The notes: a model not told the origin generated them from the sequence alone. DNA of 64,000 nt from Natronomonas gomsonensis (GCF_024300825.1 NZ_CP101323.1:3100001-3164000), one strand, 5' to 3'. Positions 43,717 through 52,064 are shown, numbered from the stretch's first letter. Made by a program: numbers and translations.

Positions 43717-44365
43717 CGCGGTCCGCGCCCAACGCGAGAAAGGCGCCGACGGCGACCAACACGCTCCCCGCGGCAAGCCCCTCGGTCGGACGGCCGGTGG
43801 CGGTCAGGATGCCAAAGGCCGCCAGTCCGCCGCCGAGACAGCACGCGACGGCAATGCTTCTAGTTCGACGCTGGAGCGGGCCGCCGCGGTGTCTGCGGTA
43901 GTCGACCGCACCGAAGCCGACGAAAACGGCTGACAGCGCCCCCACGAGCAGGCTGTCGGTCGCGCCGTAGAGAAGCAGAACGGCGGCGCCGAGGAGGCCG
44001 ACGGCGAGCGTCGCGTCGGGTGAGAGGGGGTTGACGGAGTCGCCGAATCGGGCGTGATACAGCGCCGGAGGGACGGCGACGACCGAAGCGACGAACGCAC
44101 CGAAGGCGAGTTGTCCCGAAACGAGGCCGTACAGGGACACGAGGGCGCCGCCGAAGAGGCCAGCGGCGAGGACGGGGTCCGGCAGAAACACGTCTTCGGG
44201 TGTCTCCGAGCGGACGATGCCGAAGGCGACGAACGGGTACAGGAGGACGACGCTTCCGAGTACCGTCGCGAGGTGGTTCGTCGAGACGAGAAAGCCGAAC
44301 AGGGCGAACGCCGACGAGAGGACGACGCCGACGAGTGGGGCGGCTTCGGGAACCGGGCGACTCAT
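43706..44365 (-). CDS. Unrecognised polytopic membrane protein
   Basis: 219 residues from ATG 44365 (two codons after an alternative ATG at 44371). About eight short hydrophobic segments, for example PLVGVVLSSAFALFGFLV and LFGGALVSLYGLVSGQLAFG, with few charged residues between them. No motif suggests a substrate. Orientation and overlap show it is convergent with the small membrane gene at 43450. Confidence 0.6.
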   Translation of the reverse strand: MSRPVPEAAPLVGVVLSSAFALFGFLVSTNHLATVLGSVVLLYPFVAFGIVRSETPEDVFLPDPVLAAGLFGGALVSLYGLVSGQLAFGAFVASVVAVPPALYHARFGDSVNPLSPDATLAVGLLGAAVLLLYGATDSLLVGALSAVFVGFGAVDYRRHRGGPLQRRTRSIAVACCLGGGLAAFGILTATGRPTEGLAAGSVLVAVGAFLALGADRATR

Positions 44366-44462
44366 CGACACTTCGTAGGCGTTCCCTCGGCAAAGCGCTG
44401 GCGTTCGGCGAGGGCCTCACCGACCCACAAGCGTTTAATCGACGCCCGAACTACGCTTCTGT

Positions 44463-44948
44463 ATGCCGGACTGCCCACTCGCGGACGACTGCCCCAGTTT
44501 CTCGGAGCGAATCGAGGGAATGGGGTGTCAACACTACGGCGACCGCGGCGGCGCCGAGTGGTGTTCTCACTACAATCAGCCGATTCGAGACTTGAAGCAA
44601 CAGCCAGTCAAGATGGGTGAGGAGGTCGTCGTCGACGTTGAGGACATTCACGAGTCGGGTGCGGGCGTCGGCCGAACCGAGGACGGCTTTATCGTCATGG
44701 TCGACGGCGTGTTGCCGGAGGCCCGAGCGAAAGTGAAGATAACCGAAGTGCGGTCGAACCACGCTCGCGCCGACGAAATCGAACGGCTTCCGATGGAGGA
44801 CGAAGACGAAGATGAAGGCGACGAAGCGAGCGACGACACTGAATCGGAGGGCGACGGCGACGAGACCGAAACTGAAGAGAAGAGCGGCCGCAAGAAGGCA
44901 CTCGACCGCGAGCGGCTGGGCAGCCGCGAGAACTTCTGGGGCAAGTGA
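44463..44948 (+). CDS. TRAM-domain RNA-binding protein with N-terminal cysteines
   Basis: 161 residues. Residues 4-36 contain four cysteines (DCPLADDCPS, GCQHYGDRGGAEWCSHY), likely a zinc or Fe-S site. Residues 48-108 are a TRAM domain: MGEEVVVDVEDIHESGAGVGRTEDGFIVMVDGVLPEARAKVKI (key DIHESGAGVGRTEDGFIVMV). The C-terminal third is very acidic, then basic (GRKKALDRERLG). TRAM domains bind RNA and in archaea act as cold-shock or RNA-chaperone-like proteins. A GTGA overlap links it to the Tfx gene. Confidence 0.87.
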   Translation: MPDCPLADDCPSFSERIEGMGCQHYGDRGGAEWCSHYNQPIRDLKQQPVKMGEEVVVDVEDIHESGAGVGRTEDGFIVMVDGVLPEARAKVKITEVRSNHARADEIERLPMEDEDEDEGDEASDDTESEGDGDETETEEKSGRKKALDRERLGSRENFWGK

Positions 44949-45400
44949 CGCTTCCCGACGTCGACGAACTGCTGGAAACTGCGGGGTTCGACGAGGAAAC
45001 GGGCGTTCTGACGCGCCGTCAGGCGGAGGTGTTGGCGCTCCGAGAGCGGGACATTCCGCAGGCCGACATCGCTGAGGCCCTCGGCACCTCGCGGGCGAAC
45101 GTCTCCAGCGTCGAATCGAGCGCCCGCGAGAACATCGAGAAAGCCCGCGAGACGGTCGCCTTCGCCGAGGCGCTGACGGCGCCCGTCCAGTTGACCGTCG
45201 AGGCCGGCACCGACCTCTACGACGTGCCGAATCGGGTGTACTCGGCCTGCGACGAGGCGGGCGTGAAAGTCACCCGCACGGCGCCGGAGTTGATGAAACT
45301 GGTCGGCGACGCCGCCGGCGACGCCGTCCACGGCCGGGAGGTCCGACGCGACATCACCGTCAGCGTGACCAGCGACGGCACCGTCCGCGTTCGGGAGTGA
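44945..45400 (+). CDS. Tfx family DNA-binding protein
   Basis: 151 residues from GTG 44945, overlapping the TRAM gene by four bases. The N-terminal sigma-70-region-4-like HTH GVLTRRQAEVLALRERDIPQADIAEALGTSRANVSSVE (key LRERDIPQADIAEALGTSRA, about 26-45) is diagnostic of Tfx; the C-terminal 95 residues (PVQLTVEAGTDLYDVPNRVY onward) form the conserved second domain. In a methanogen Tfx activates a molybdenum formylmethanofuran dehydrogenase operon; in haloarchaea the targets are unknown. Confidence 0.9.
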   Translation: MTLPDVDELLETAGFDEETGVLTRRQAEVLALRERDIPQADIAEALGTSRANVSSVESSARENIEKARETVAFAEALTAPVQLTVEAGTDLYDVPNRVYSACDEAGVKVTRTAPELMKLVGDAAGDAVHGREVRRDITVSVTSDGTVRVRE

Positions 45401-45429
45401 GTCGGGAAAAACCGCAAGCGACGACGGAG

Positions 45430-45436
45430 TTATAAG
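45430..45436 (+). promoter_or_regulatory. TATA-like element of the SDR gene
   Basis: TTATAAG 25 bases (end) before ATG 45461, the expected geometry of a leaderless promoter. Confidence 0.55.
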
Positions 45437-45460
45437 TCGGCGGCGGCCGACCGCTTCGGT

Positions 45461-46249
45461 ATGGATTTGGGAATCGACGGCAACGCAGCAGTGGTGACGG
45501 CCGGAACGGCAGGACTCGGACTCGCGAGTGCGGAGGCACTCGCCCGCGAGGGCTGTGACGTGGCGGTGTGTGGCCGCGACGAGGACCGACTTTCGCGTGC
45601 GGAGGCCCACCTCGAAGCCATCGACGGCGGCGACGTACTCGCCGTCCAGGCCGACATCACCGACGAGAGCGAAATCGAGGGGTTCGTCGGAAGCGCCATC
45701 GGCGAGTTCGGCCGACTGGACCACGTCGTCACGAGCGCCGGCGGGCCGCCGTCGGGGCCGTTCCTCGAAACCAGCGACGAGGACTGGCAACGGGCCCACG
45801 ACCTCCTCGTGATGAGCGTCGTTCGGACGGTTCGAGCGGCGCATCCGACCATCGCAGAGGATGGCGGCGGCACCATCGTCAACATCACCTCCCGGTCGGT
45901 TCGGGAGGTCATCGACGACCTCGTGTTGTCGAACTCGGTCCGCCGGGCGGTCATCGGGCTGATGAAGACGCTCTCGTATGAGTTCGCCCCCGACGTGCGG
46001 GCGAACGCGGTGCTGCCGGGTGCCCACGAGACGGGTCGAATCGAGGAGTTAGTCGAACAGGGCGTCGACCGCGGCGACTTCGCGGACTACGAGGCGGGCC
46101 TCGAGGAGTGGTCAGAGGGGATTCCGCTCGAACGGGTCGGCGAACCGCGTGAACTCGGCGAGACGGTGGCGTGGCTCTCCAGTGACCGCTCGTCGTACGT
46201 AAACGGCGCAGCGGTGCCGGTCGACGGCGGGTCGACCAGAAGCGTCTGA
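45461..46249 (+). CDS. SDR-family oxidoreductase (FabG-like)
   Basis: 262 residues. Classical SDR: coenzyme motif VTAGTAGLGLASAEAL (about 13-28; an atypical TAGTAGLG rather than TGxxxGIG), VAVCGRDEDRL (key CGRD, NADP-type Arg), the N-S-Y-K-like positions with ITSRSVREVIDDLVLSNSVRRAVIGL (key SNSVRRAVIGL). The usual catalytic YxxxK is replaced by SxxxR (SNSVR), so the activity may differ from a typical dehydrogenase. The C-terminus GAAVPVDGGSTRSV is normal. Substrate unknown. Confidence 0.85.
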   Translation: MDLGIDGNAAVVTAGTAGLGLASAEALAREGCDVAVCGRDEDRLSRAEAHLEAIDGGDVLAVQADITDESEIEGFVGSAIGEFGRLDHVVTSAGGPPSGPFLETSDEDWQRAHDLLVMSVVRTVRAAHPTIAEDGGGTIVNITSRSVREVIDDLVLSNSVRRAVIGLMKTLSYEFAPDVRANAVLPGAHETGRIEELVEQGVDRGDFADYEAGLEEWSEGIPLERVGEPRELGETVAWLSSDRSSYVNGAAVPVDGGSTRSV

Positions 46250-46250
46250 C

Positions 46251-46676
46251 TCAGGACCGGACGATGAACACGTCGTAGTCGGTTCCGCTGGCGACTGCCC
46301 CGCCGACGCTGGTCACCGGTTGGACGACCCGGCCGGCGTTGTCGCTGCCGACGAAGACGACGTCGGCGTCGAGTTCGCGGGCGGCCTCGCGGATTTCGGT
46401 CGCGATGCGGCCCTTCCCGGCGTAGGCGTCGACGCTCTCGGTGCGGAATTCGGCGTCCGTGGTGATGCTCTCGACCCGTTTTCGGAGTCGCCGAGCCGCA
46501 TCGCCGGGGTCGTAGGTGTCTCCCTCGACGAGGCCGTATTCGGCGGCGAGGTCCTCGTCGTTCGGGAGGACGCTCACGACGACGAGTCGTTCGTCAGTCG
46601 AACCGGCGAACTCGGCCGCTCGGCGCAGTGCCGTCTCGGAGCGGTCGGTGCCGTCGAACGCGGCGAGGTAGGTCAT
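46251..46676 (-). CDS. Universal stress protein (UspA family)
   Basis: 141 residues. UspA fold: MTYLAAFDGTDRSETALRRAAEFA (key AAFDGTDRSETALRRA), VVVSVLPNDED, RIATEIREAARELDADVVFVGSDNAGRV and the end VASGTDYDVFIVRS. The ATP-binding G-x2-G-x9-G(S/T) motif is degenerate (VGSDNAGRVVQPVTSVGGAV). Cytoplasmic; haloarchaea have many paralogues. Convergent with the SDR gene, with one base between stops. Confidence 0.88.
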   Translation of the reverse strand: MTYLAAFDGTDRSETALRRAAEFAGSTDERLVVVSVLPNDEDLAAEYGLVEGDTYDPGDAARRLRKRVESITTDAEFRTESVDAYAGKGRIATEIREAARELDADVVFVGSDNAGRVVQPVTSVGGAVASGTDYDVFIVRS

Positions 46677-46737
46677 ATCGGTCGGTCGTCACGCTGATAA
46701 AATAAGTCTCGGTCGGCGGCGACGGTTGCGGCATCGC

Positions 46738-47022
46738 TCACCAGGTCTCGATTCGGTCCTCGCGAATGTCCTCCAGACAGCCCTGACAGTCCCGGTGGTC
46801 GGCCTCATAGCAGGCGGGCCGCCCCTCGTCGTCCAGCGAGACGGCGCGCTTCTCGGCGTATCGCCGGCAGACGAGTTTTGCACGCCCCTCCTCGTCGGTC
46901 GGCAGGTCAGCGAGCGCGGCCGCTTTTGCGTCCGTGTAGGCGCGTTTGGCCTCCTCGTACTGCTTGCCAGCCGAGTGCAGTTTCGTCTGCAAGAGCCGCT
47001 TGAGGCGACGACGGTTGCTCAC
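46738..47022 (-). CDS. Small haloarchaeal protein with C-terminal cysteines
   Basis: 94 residues. A charged helical N-terminus (KRLLQTKLHSAGKQYEEAKRAY) is followed by a region with four cysteines (VCRRYAEKRAV, PACYEADHRDCQGCLED), a possible metal site. It resembles haloarchaeal proteins of the DUF7091 kind, but this naming is from memory. No function known. Confidence 0.6.
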   Translation of the reverse strand: MSNRRRLKRLLQTKLHSAGKQYEEAKRAYTDAKAAALADLPTDEEGRAKLVCRRYAEKRAVSLDDEGRPACYEADHRDCQGCLEDIREDRIETW

Positions 47023-47160
47023 ACGGCCACGTAGCGGTCGGACTCACAAAGAGGCGTCGCCCGGAGCGTGCGTGGCTGTCTGCCTCCCTCGAGCGAACCC
47101 GTTCAAATGCTCGAAAACACGCCGAAAAGCGGCTGAGAACACTTTCACTCTGCTACCGAC

Positions 47161-47173
47161 GGTTTTTATACTA
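47161..47173 (+). promoter_or_regulatory. TATA-like element of the RPA operon
   Basis: GGTTTTTATACTA is the only AT-rich stretch before the RPA gene, about 56 bases upstream of ATG 47229. It implies a leader of roughly 30 bases, unlike most promoters here; a TTG at 47202 in frame would give a leaderless alternative. Confidence 0.5.
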
Positions 47174-47228
47174 TCGGGAACCAACCGGCGTACGTCTCCC
47201 ATTGAAAACACGCGGAGACGGAACACCC

Positions 47229-48158
47229 ATGACAGACCTGCGACAGCACGCGGTCGAGATACACGAACAGTTCTCCGAGGCGCTCGACGTGAGCGTCGAC
47301 GAAATAGAAGACAGACTGGAGACGCTCGTCTCCGAGTACCGCGTCCCCGTCGAGGAGGCCCGCCGCAGCGTGGTCTCGACGTATCTCGACGAGGCCGACA
47401 TGGGGCGAGAGGACATCGCCTCCGGCGGCAGCGAGGCCGCCGAGGTCGCCGATATCGACGCTCCCGAGGAGTGGCTCGATTTGACCGCTAAGGTCGTCGA
47501 GTTGTGGGACCCTCGGGCGGATTCCATCGCTCAGGTCGGCTTACTCGGCGACGAGACCGGCACCGTCAAGTTCACCAAGTGGGCCAAAAGCGACCTCCCC
47601 GAACTCGAGGAGGGAGCGGTCTACCGGCTCGGCAACCTCGTCACCGACGAGTACGAGGGTCGGTTCTCGGTGAAGCTCAACTCCACGACGACCATCGAAG
47701 AAATCGACGAGGACATCGAGGTCGGCGACGACTCGACGGAAGTCGAGGGCGCCTTGGTCGACATCCAATCGGGCTCCGGACTCATCAAGCGCTGTCCCGA
47801 GGAGGACTGTACGCGCGTCCTCCAGAACGGCCGCTGTTCGGAACACGGCGAGGTCGAAGGTGAGTTCGACCTCCGAATCAAGGGCGTTCTCGACGACGGC
47901 GAGACCATCCACGAGGTCATCTTCAACCAGGAATCGACCGAGGAGTTGACTGGAATCACCCTCGATGAGGCCCAGGAGATGGCGATGGACGCCCTCGACA
48001 CCGAAGTCGTCGTCGAGGAGATGCGCGAAACCGTCCTCGGGCGGTACTACCGCGTCGCCGGCCCGACGCTGGGTCGGTACGTCCTGGCCAACGACATCGA
48101 ACTGCTCGATGGGCCGGTCGATGCCGAGAGCGTGCTAATCAAAGCGAGGTCCCTGTAA
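47229..48158 (+). CDS. Replication protein A (RPA, ssDNA-binding), RPA3-type
   Basis: 309 residues from ATG 47229. OB-fold region (about 70-170: WLDLTAKVVELWDPRADSIAQVG, GTVKFTKWAKSDLPELEEGAVYRLGN, key GTVKFTKWAKSDLPELEEG), a second OB-fold (175-290), and a zinc finger CPEEDCTRVLQNGRCSEHG (about 196-214). It matches the haloarchaeal RPA paralogue encoded together with an RPA-associated protein (Rpa3/Rpap3 arrangement). It protects single-stranded DNA in replication and repair. The stop overlaps the next start (TAATG), and radB follows. Confidence 0.88.
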   Translation: MTDLRQHAVEIHEQFSEALDVSVDEIEDRLETLVSEYRVPVEEARRSVVSTYLDEADMGREDIASGGSEAAEVADIDAPEEWLDLTAKVVELWDPRADSIAQVGLLGDETGTVKFTKWAKSDLPELEEGAVYRLGNLVTDEYEGRFSVKLNSTTTIEEIDEDIEVGDDSTEVEGALVDIQSGSGLIKRCPEEDCTRVLQNGRCSEHGEVEGEFDLRIKGVLDDGETIHEVIFNQESTEELTGITLDEAQEMAMDALDTEVVVEEMRETVLGRYYRVAGPTLGRYVLANDIELLDGPVDAESVLIKARSL

Positions 48159-48790
48159 TGAGTGCATCCGTACCCACCCGCGAGGTCGCCCGACGCGCCT
48201 TCGCGGCCGAGTTCAACGACGCAACGTACACGTTCAAAGAATCCGACGACGACCGCGCGCCCGTCTACTCGCTTTTGCCGACCGGCGAGCGGGCCAACCG
48301 CGTCTTCGTCGTCGGGACGCTGACCGAAACCGAAGACGTCGGCGAGGATTCGGAGTACTGGCGCGGCCGCATCGTCGACCCGACCGGGACGTTCTTCGCC
48401 TACGCGGGCCAGTACCAACCGGAGGCCGCCTCCGCACTGCGGGAAACCGAAACGCCCGCCTACGTGTCGGTCGTCGGCAAGCCCCGCACCTACGAGACCG
48501 AGGAGGGCGATGTGAACGTCTCGCTGCGACCGGAGTCGATTACGATTGTCGACGCGGCGACGCGGAACCGCTGGGTCGCCGAGACCGCCGAGCGAACCCT
48601 CGACCGAATCGAGGCGTTCGATGGGGCGGCATCGGAGACGCCGCCAGAAGGCGGCGAAGCCGCCGTATCCGACGAGTACGCCGCGATGGCCGAAACCCAG
48701 TACGACCCCGACCTCGCGGTGTACCGCGACCAGGTCGTCAAGGCATTGGAAGACCTCGAAGCAGACGCCGAGGTCGCGGCCGAAGCCTGA
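48158..48790 (+). CDS. RPA-associated OB-fold protein
   Basis: 210 residues. An OB-fold appears in PTGERANRVFVVGTLTETEDVGEDSEYWRGRIVDPTGTFFAYAGQYQPEA (key NRVFVVGTLTE and WRGRIVDPTGTFFAYAGQYQ), followed by AYVSVVGKPRTYE and a helical acidic tail. It belongs to the archaeal COG3390 group whose genes form an operon with RPA and whose products bind the cognate RPA. Translationally coupled (TAATG) to the upstream gene. Confidence 0.88.
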   Translation: MSASVPTREVARRAFAAEFNDATYTFKESDDDRAPVYSLLPTGERANRVFVVGTLTETEDVGEDSEYWRGRIVDPTGTFFAYAGQYQPEAASALRETETPAYVSVVGKPRTYETEEGDVNVSLRPESITIVDAATRNRWVAETAERTLDRIEAFDGAASETPPEGGEAAVSDEYAAMAETQYDPDLAVYRDQVVKALEDLEADAEVAAEA

Positions 48791-48861
48791 CGCCGTAACC
48801 GCTCTCCCGGTCCCGGTGTGGACTGCGGAGGTTTTTAACCGAACGCGCCGAAGCGATAGCC

Positions 48862-49560
48862 GTGAGCGAGCCGATTCCGACGGGGTGTGAGACGGTCGAC
48901 GAGTTACTCGGTGGGGGATTCGAGCGCGGAACGGCCACCCAGCTGTATGGTCCGCCGGCGGCGGGGAAGACCAACCTCGCGCTGTCGGCGGCCATCGAAG
49001 TGGCCGCCACCGGAGGGACCGCGCTGTACATCGACACTGAAGGGCTCTCCGTCGACCGTTTCGAGCAACTCGCCCGCGCGAGAGCCGACGGCGACATCGA
49101 CGACCTCGCCTCCCGCGTCATCATCACGGACGCACTGGACTTCGAACAGCAGGAGGAGGCGGTCCGTGACGCCGCCGACCTCGCCGAACGCGTCGACCTC
49201 GTGGTACTCGACAGCGCGACCGGGTTCTATCGGCTCGAACGCATCGACGACGAGGAGGGCAACGCGCTCCGTCGGGTCGCAAAGCAGGTGACACACCTGC
49301 TGTCGCTGGCTCGTCGACACGACCTCGCGGTCGTCCTCACGAATCAGGTGTACTCCGACCCCGACTCGGACTCCTCGCGTGCGCGCCCGCTCGGGGGGCA
49401 CACGCTCACCCACTGGTGTGGCGTCGTCGCGCGCATCGAGCGGTTCCGGGCGGGGAATCGACGGATGACGCTGGAAAAACACCGGTCGAAAGCGGCCGGC
49501 GAGACGGCCCGATTTCGAATCACCGAAGACGGTCTCGATGCGGTCGAAGAAGGCGCCTGA
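48862..49560 (+). CDS. radB: RadB, RadA-like recombination regulator
   Basis: 232 residues from GTG 48862. RecA-fold core without the N-terminal DNA-binding domain of RadA. It shows IPTGCETVDELLGGGFERGT, Walker A GPPAAGKT (30-37), ALYIDTEGLSVDRFEQL (key YIDTEGL), Walker B VDLVVLDSATGFYRL (about 105-119), and RPLGGHTLTHWCGVVARIE (key GGHTLTHWC). RadB is a euryarchaeal RadA paralogue that aids recombinational repair. It lies 72 bases downstream of the RPA pair, forming a ssDNA-handling cluster. Confidence 0.93.
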   Translation: MSEPIPTGCETVDELLGGGFERGTATQLYGPPAAGKTNLALSAAIEVAATGGTALYIDTEGLSVDRFEQLARARADGDIDDLASRVIITDALDFEQQEEAVRDAADLAERVDLVVLDSATGFYRLERIDDEEGNALRRVAKQVTHLLSLARRHDLAVVLTNQVYSDPDSDSSRARPLGGHTLTHWCGVVARIERFRAGNRRMTLEKHRSKAAGETARFRITEDGLDAVEEGA

Positions 49561-49566
49561 GGCCGA

Positions 49567-50709
49567 TTACAGCTCGCCGAGTTTCCGGAGCAACTGGCCT
49601 TCGTACTCCTCGTCGGCGCGAGTCCCCTTCAGTTCGAGGACGTTCCGTTCGAGTTTGTCGATGGCGACGTGGAAGGCGGTTTCGGCGCCGTACCCTTCCC
49701 CGGAGCCGGCGACCTGGCCGCGGTTCGTCCGGAGCCGAATCTGACACTGGATGAGCGGCGTCCCGCGGAGTCGCTCCTTGTGTTCGTGGAAGCGGACGTG
49801 GGCGTGGTGGACCTGCATGTCCTGGTACTTGTCGGCCACCTCGGTAATCGAGGTCCGGATGTTCTCCCGGGTGAGCGTATCGAGGAGTTCGACGTTCGTG
49901 ACCTGGACGTCCATGGCCTCCTCTTCGGTGTAGGTGAGTGCCCGGAGGATGTCGGTTTTGGTGAGAATCCCGGCGACCATGCGGTCGTCGTCGTCGGGGG
50001 TGACCACGAGGCCGGCGTAGTCGTTGTCGAACATCTGTTCGACGGCGTCGCTGACGGTCGCATCAAGCGTCACCGTCTCGACGGGGCTGTTCATCAGGTC
50101 GTACACGGGCAGGTCGAGCATCCGGTCGGTCTCGCCGGAGCGGTCGCCCTTCTGTTGGCGCTCCATGGTTCGCACCGCGAAATCAGCGATGTCATGGGTC
50201 GTCACCATCCCCGTGAGGTTGCCGCTCTCGTTGACGACCGGCAGTCTGGAGACGCCGTGCTCGCGAAGGTGGTTGATTGCTTTGCCGACGTGGTCGTCTT
50301 CGGTGAGCGTGACGACTTCTTCGGTGTATATCTGTTCGACGGTGAGCACGTCGAGGTTGTCGAGGACGGCTTCGAGAATGGCGTCCTCGCTGATGATTCC
50401 CCACAGGTCTTCGCCTTCGAACACCGGGGCGACTTTCGTGCCTCCCTCGACGAGCATGCGGGCGACGTCTCGGACGTCGTCTGTGCGCCCGACTTTCGGT
50501 GCGTTCCGCATCATCACGCTCACCTTCGCGTCGTCTTCGATGTGCGACTGGACGAGTTGTCGCTCCGTGATGACGCCCGCGTAGGTTTCGTCGTTGGTCA
50601 CAATAACCCCTTTCGGGTTCTCGCGTTCGAAGATAGACCGAACCTTCCCGAGCCGCTCGTCGTCGTCCACCTGGATGTACTCCGGGGTGGCGATATCTGC
50701 GATATTCAT
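49567..50709 (-). CDS. Four CBS domains fused to a ribosome-hibernation-factor-like domain
   Basis: 380 residues from ATG 50709 (MNIADIATPEYIQVDDDE); an in-frame ATG at 50760 is less likely. Residues 1-265 form four CBS motifs (NPKGVIVTNDETYAGVITER, MVEGGTKVAPVFE-like LVEGGTKVAPVFEGEDLWGIIS, HGVSRLPVVNESGNLTGMVTTHD, NDYAGLVVTPDDDDRMVAGILTKTD; key blocks only). The C-terminal 105 residues read like an HPF/RaiA (S30AE) domain: ITEVADKYQDMQVHHAHVRF, ending AETAFHVAIDKLERNVLELKG (key AFHVAIDKLERNVLEL). CBS modules sense adenine nucleotides, and HPF domains bind idle 30S subunits, so an energy-sensing hibernation factor is an attractive inference. Confidence 0.82.
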   Translation of the reverse strand: MNIADIATPEYIQVDDDERLGKVRSIFERENPKGVIVTNDETYAGVITERQLVQSHIEDDAKVSVMMRNAPKVGRTDDVRDVARMLVEGGTKVAPVFEGEDLWGIISEDAILEAVLDNLDVLTVEQIYTEEVVTLTEDDHVGKAINHLREHGVSRLPVVNESGNLTGMVTTHDIADFAVRTMERQQKGDRSGETDRMLDLPVYDLMNSPVETVTLDATVSDAVEQMFDNDYAGLVVTPDDDDRMVAGILTKTDILRALTYTEEEAMDVQVTNVELLDTLTRENIRTSITEVADKYQDMQVHHAHVRFHEHKERLRGTPLIQCQIRLRTNRGQVAGSGEGYGAETAFHVAIDKLERNVLELKGTRADEEYEGQLLRKLGEL

Positions 50710-50761
50710 CTCTCTCGAAGCGACTTCTCCGCGCTGGTTATTCAAAGTACCCCCATCCAAA

Positions 50762-50771
50762 TTTTATATTT
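50762..50771 (+). promoter_or_regulatory. TATA-like element of the 50790 gene
   Basis: TTTTATATTT centred about 23 bases before ATG 50790. It supports a start at 50790, rather than the GTG at 50781, which would be too close. Confidence 0.5.
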
Positions 50772-50789
50772 GGCTCCCCTGTGTCGGGT

Positions 50790-51098
50790 ATGCGACCCGA
50801 CATCACGGTGTTCGGCCGTTTCACCTACCTTCTCACCGAACTCGTCTGGGGGGCCGTCGCGTTCGTCCTCCTGCGGCGGACCAACTCGGTTCGGAAGGCG
50901 CTTCGCGTCTGCTTGCTATTGTATCCGTTTGCGTACGCGTGGGACCGCTACACGCTCGAAGTCGGGGTTTTTGACATCCCGCTTCGGACCGGTATCGACA
51001 TCGCCGGCATCCCGCTCGAAGAGCACATCTTCATGTTCGTCGTGCCATCGATGGTCGTCGGGACGACGGAACTGCTGGAGGAGCGAACCGACGAGTGA
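50790..51098 (+). CDS. Half lycopene-cyclase-like membrane domain
   Basis: 102 residues from ATG 50790. Three hydrophobic segments (YLLTELVWGAVAFVLL, ALRVCLLLYPFAYAW, EEHIFMFVVPSMVVGTTE) with AYAWDRYTLE and the PLEEHIFMF motif. A 'P(x)EE' at the start of a helix and a YxWD-like pair occur in CrtYc/CrtYd-type lycopene cyclase domains, which work as a pair. Here only one half is present, so either a partner lies elsewhere or the protein has another function. The call is tentative. Confidence 0.5.
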   Translation: MRPDITVFGRFTYLLTELVWGAVAFVLLRRTNSVRKALRVCLLLYPFAYAWDRYTLEVGVFDIPLRTGIDIAGIPLEEHIFMFVVPSMVVGTTELLEERTDE

Positions 51099-51149
51099 GA
51101 AATGTGTCAGTCGTAGCAAACTTCAACGCGGGACGTGAAGCGTAGCCCG

Positions 51150-52064
51150 ATGATTGGGTCCGACAAGAAGCCGGAAGTGAAAGCGGGCGTTGAGTCGGTC
51201 GACATGTCCGGGAAGACGGTCCTCGTGACCGGTTCGACGAACGGGCTCGGCCGGGAGGCGGCGCTGTCGCTCGGGCGACTCGGAGCGGACGTGTTGGTCC
51301 ACGGCCGCAACGAGGAGGCGGGCGCCGAAACCGTCGCCGAACTCGAGGCGGTCGGCTCCGACGCCGAGTTCATCGCCGCGGATTTCCTCAGTACCGATGA
51401 CGTGTCCGCCCTCGCCGACGAGGTCAGGTCGTCCGTCGAGGAGTTGGACGTACTGTGTAACAACGCCGGCGGCCTCTTCGAGGACAACGAGGAGACGGAC
51501 CTCGGTGTCGGCAAGACGTTTCACATCAACCACCTCGCGCCGTACCAGTTGACCAACGACCTCCTCCCGGCGATGGCCTCCGGCGGCCGCGTCGTCACGA
51601 CGGCGTCTATCGGCCACCGGGTCGCGACGATGAACCTCGACGACCTCCTCGATTTGACGACGCTCTCGCCGTGGGCGGCGTACTGCCGGTCGAAACTGGC
51701 GAACATCCAGTTCTCGAACGAACTGGCCCGACGACTCGTCGTCGCCGGTCGGGACGTCACCTCGAACTCGCTGCACCCCGGCATCGTCCCCGGCAGCGAG
51801 TTCTCCCGGGCACTCCCGTCGCCGGCACCACAAATCGGCCAACTCGTCGGCGAGTTTCCCATGACCGACTCCGTTGAGGACGGCGCCGCCACTATCGTCT
51901 ATCTCGCGGCCTCCGAGGACGTGTCGGGAGTCACCGGCAAGTACTTCGCCCGATGTAAGCAACGGCGTCCGGCCCCGAAGGCGATGGATGTCGAGGCCCA
52001 GCGGGAACTCTGGCGGCGAAGTGCCGACATACTCGGCATCGACGAACCGCTGTCAGATGTATAA
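51150..52064 (+). CDS. SDR-family oxidoreductase (retinol-dehydrogenase-like)
   Basis: 304 residues from ATG 51150; an in-frame GTG at 51135 also exists. NAD(P) motif VLVTGSTNGLGREAAL (about 24-39), NNAGGLF (about 107-113), HINHLAPYQLT, catalytic TASIGHRV and YCRSKLANIQFSNELA (Tyr and Lys of YxxxK, key YCRSKLANI), LHPGIVPGSEFS. It is the extended 'WW/retinol dehydrogenase' type. Lipid or steroid-like alcohols are usual substrates. The last intact chromosomal gene cluster before the provirus ends with this gene and the Gly-rich gene. Confidence 0.9.
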   Translation: MIGSDKKPEVKAGVESVDMSGKTVLVTGSTNGLGREAALSLGRLGADVLVHGRNEEAGAETVAELEAVGSDAEFIAADFLSTDDVSALADEVRSSVEELDVLCNNAGGLFEDNEETDLGVGKTFHINHLAPYQLTNDLLPAMASGGRVVTTASIGHRVATMNLDDLLDLTTLSPWAAYCRSKLANIQFSNELARRLVVAGRDVTSNSLHPGIVPGSEFSRALPSPAPQIGQLVGEFPMTDSVEDGAATIVYLAASEDVSGVTGKYFARCKQRRPAPKAMDVEAQRELWRRSADILGIDEPLSDV

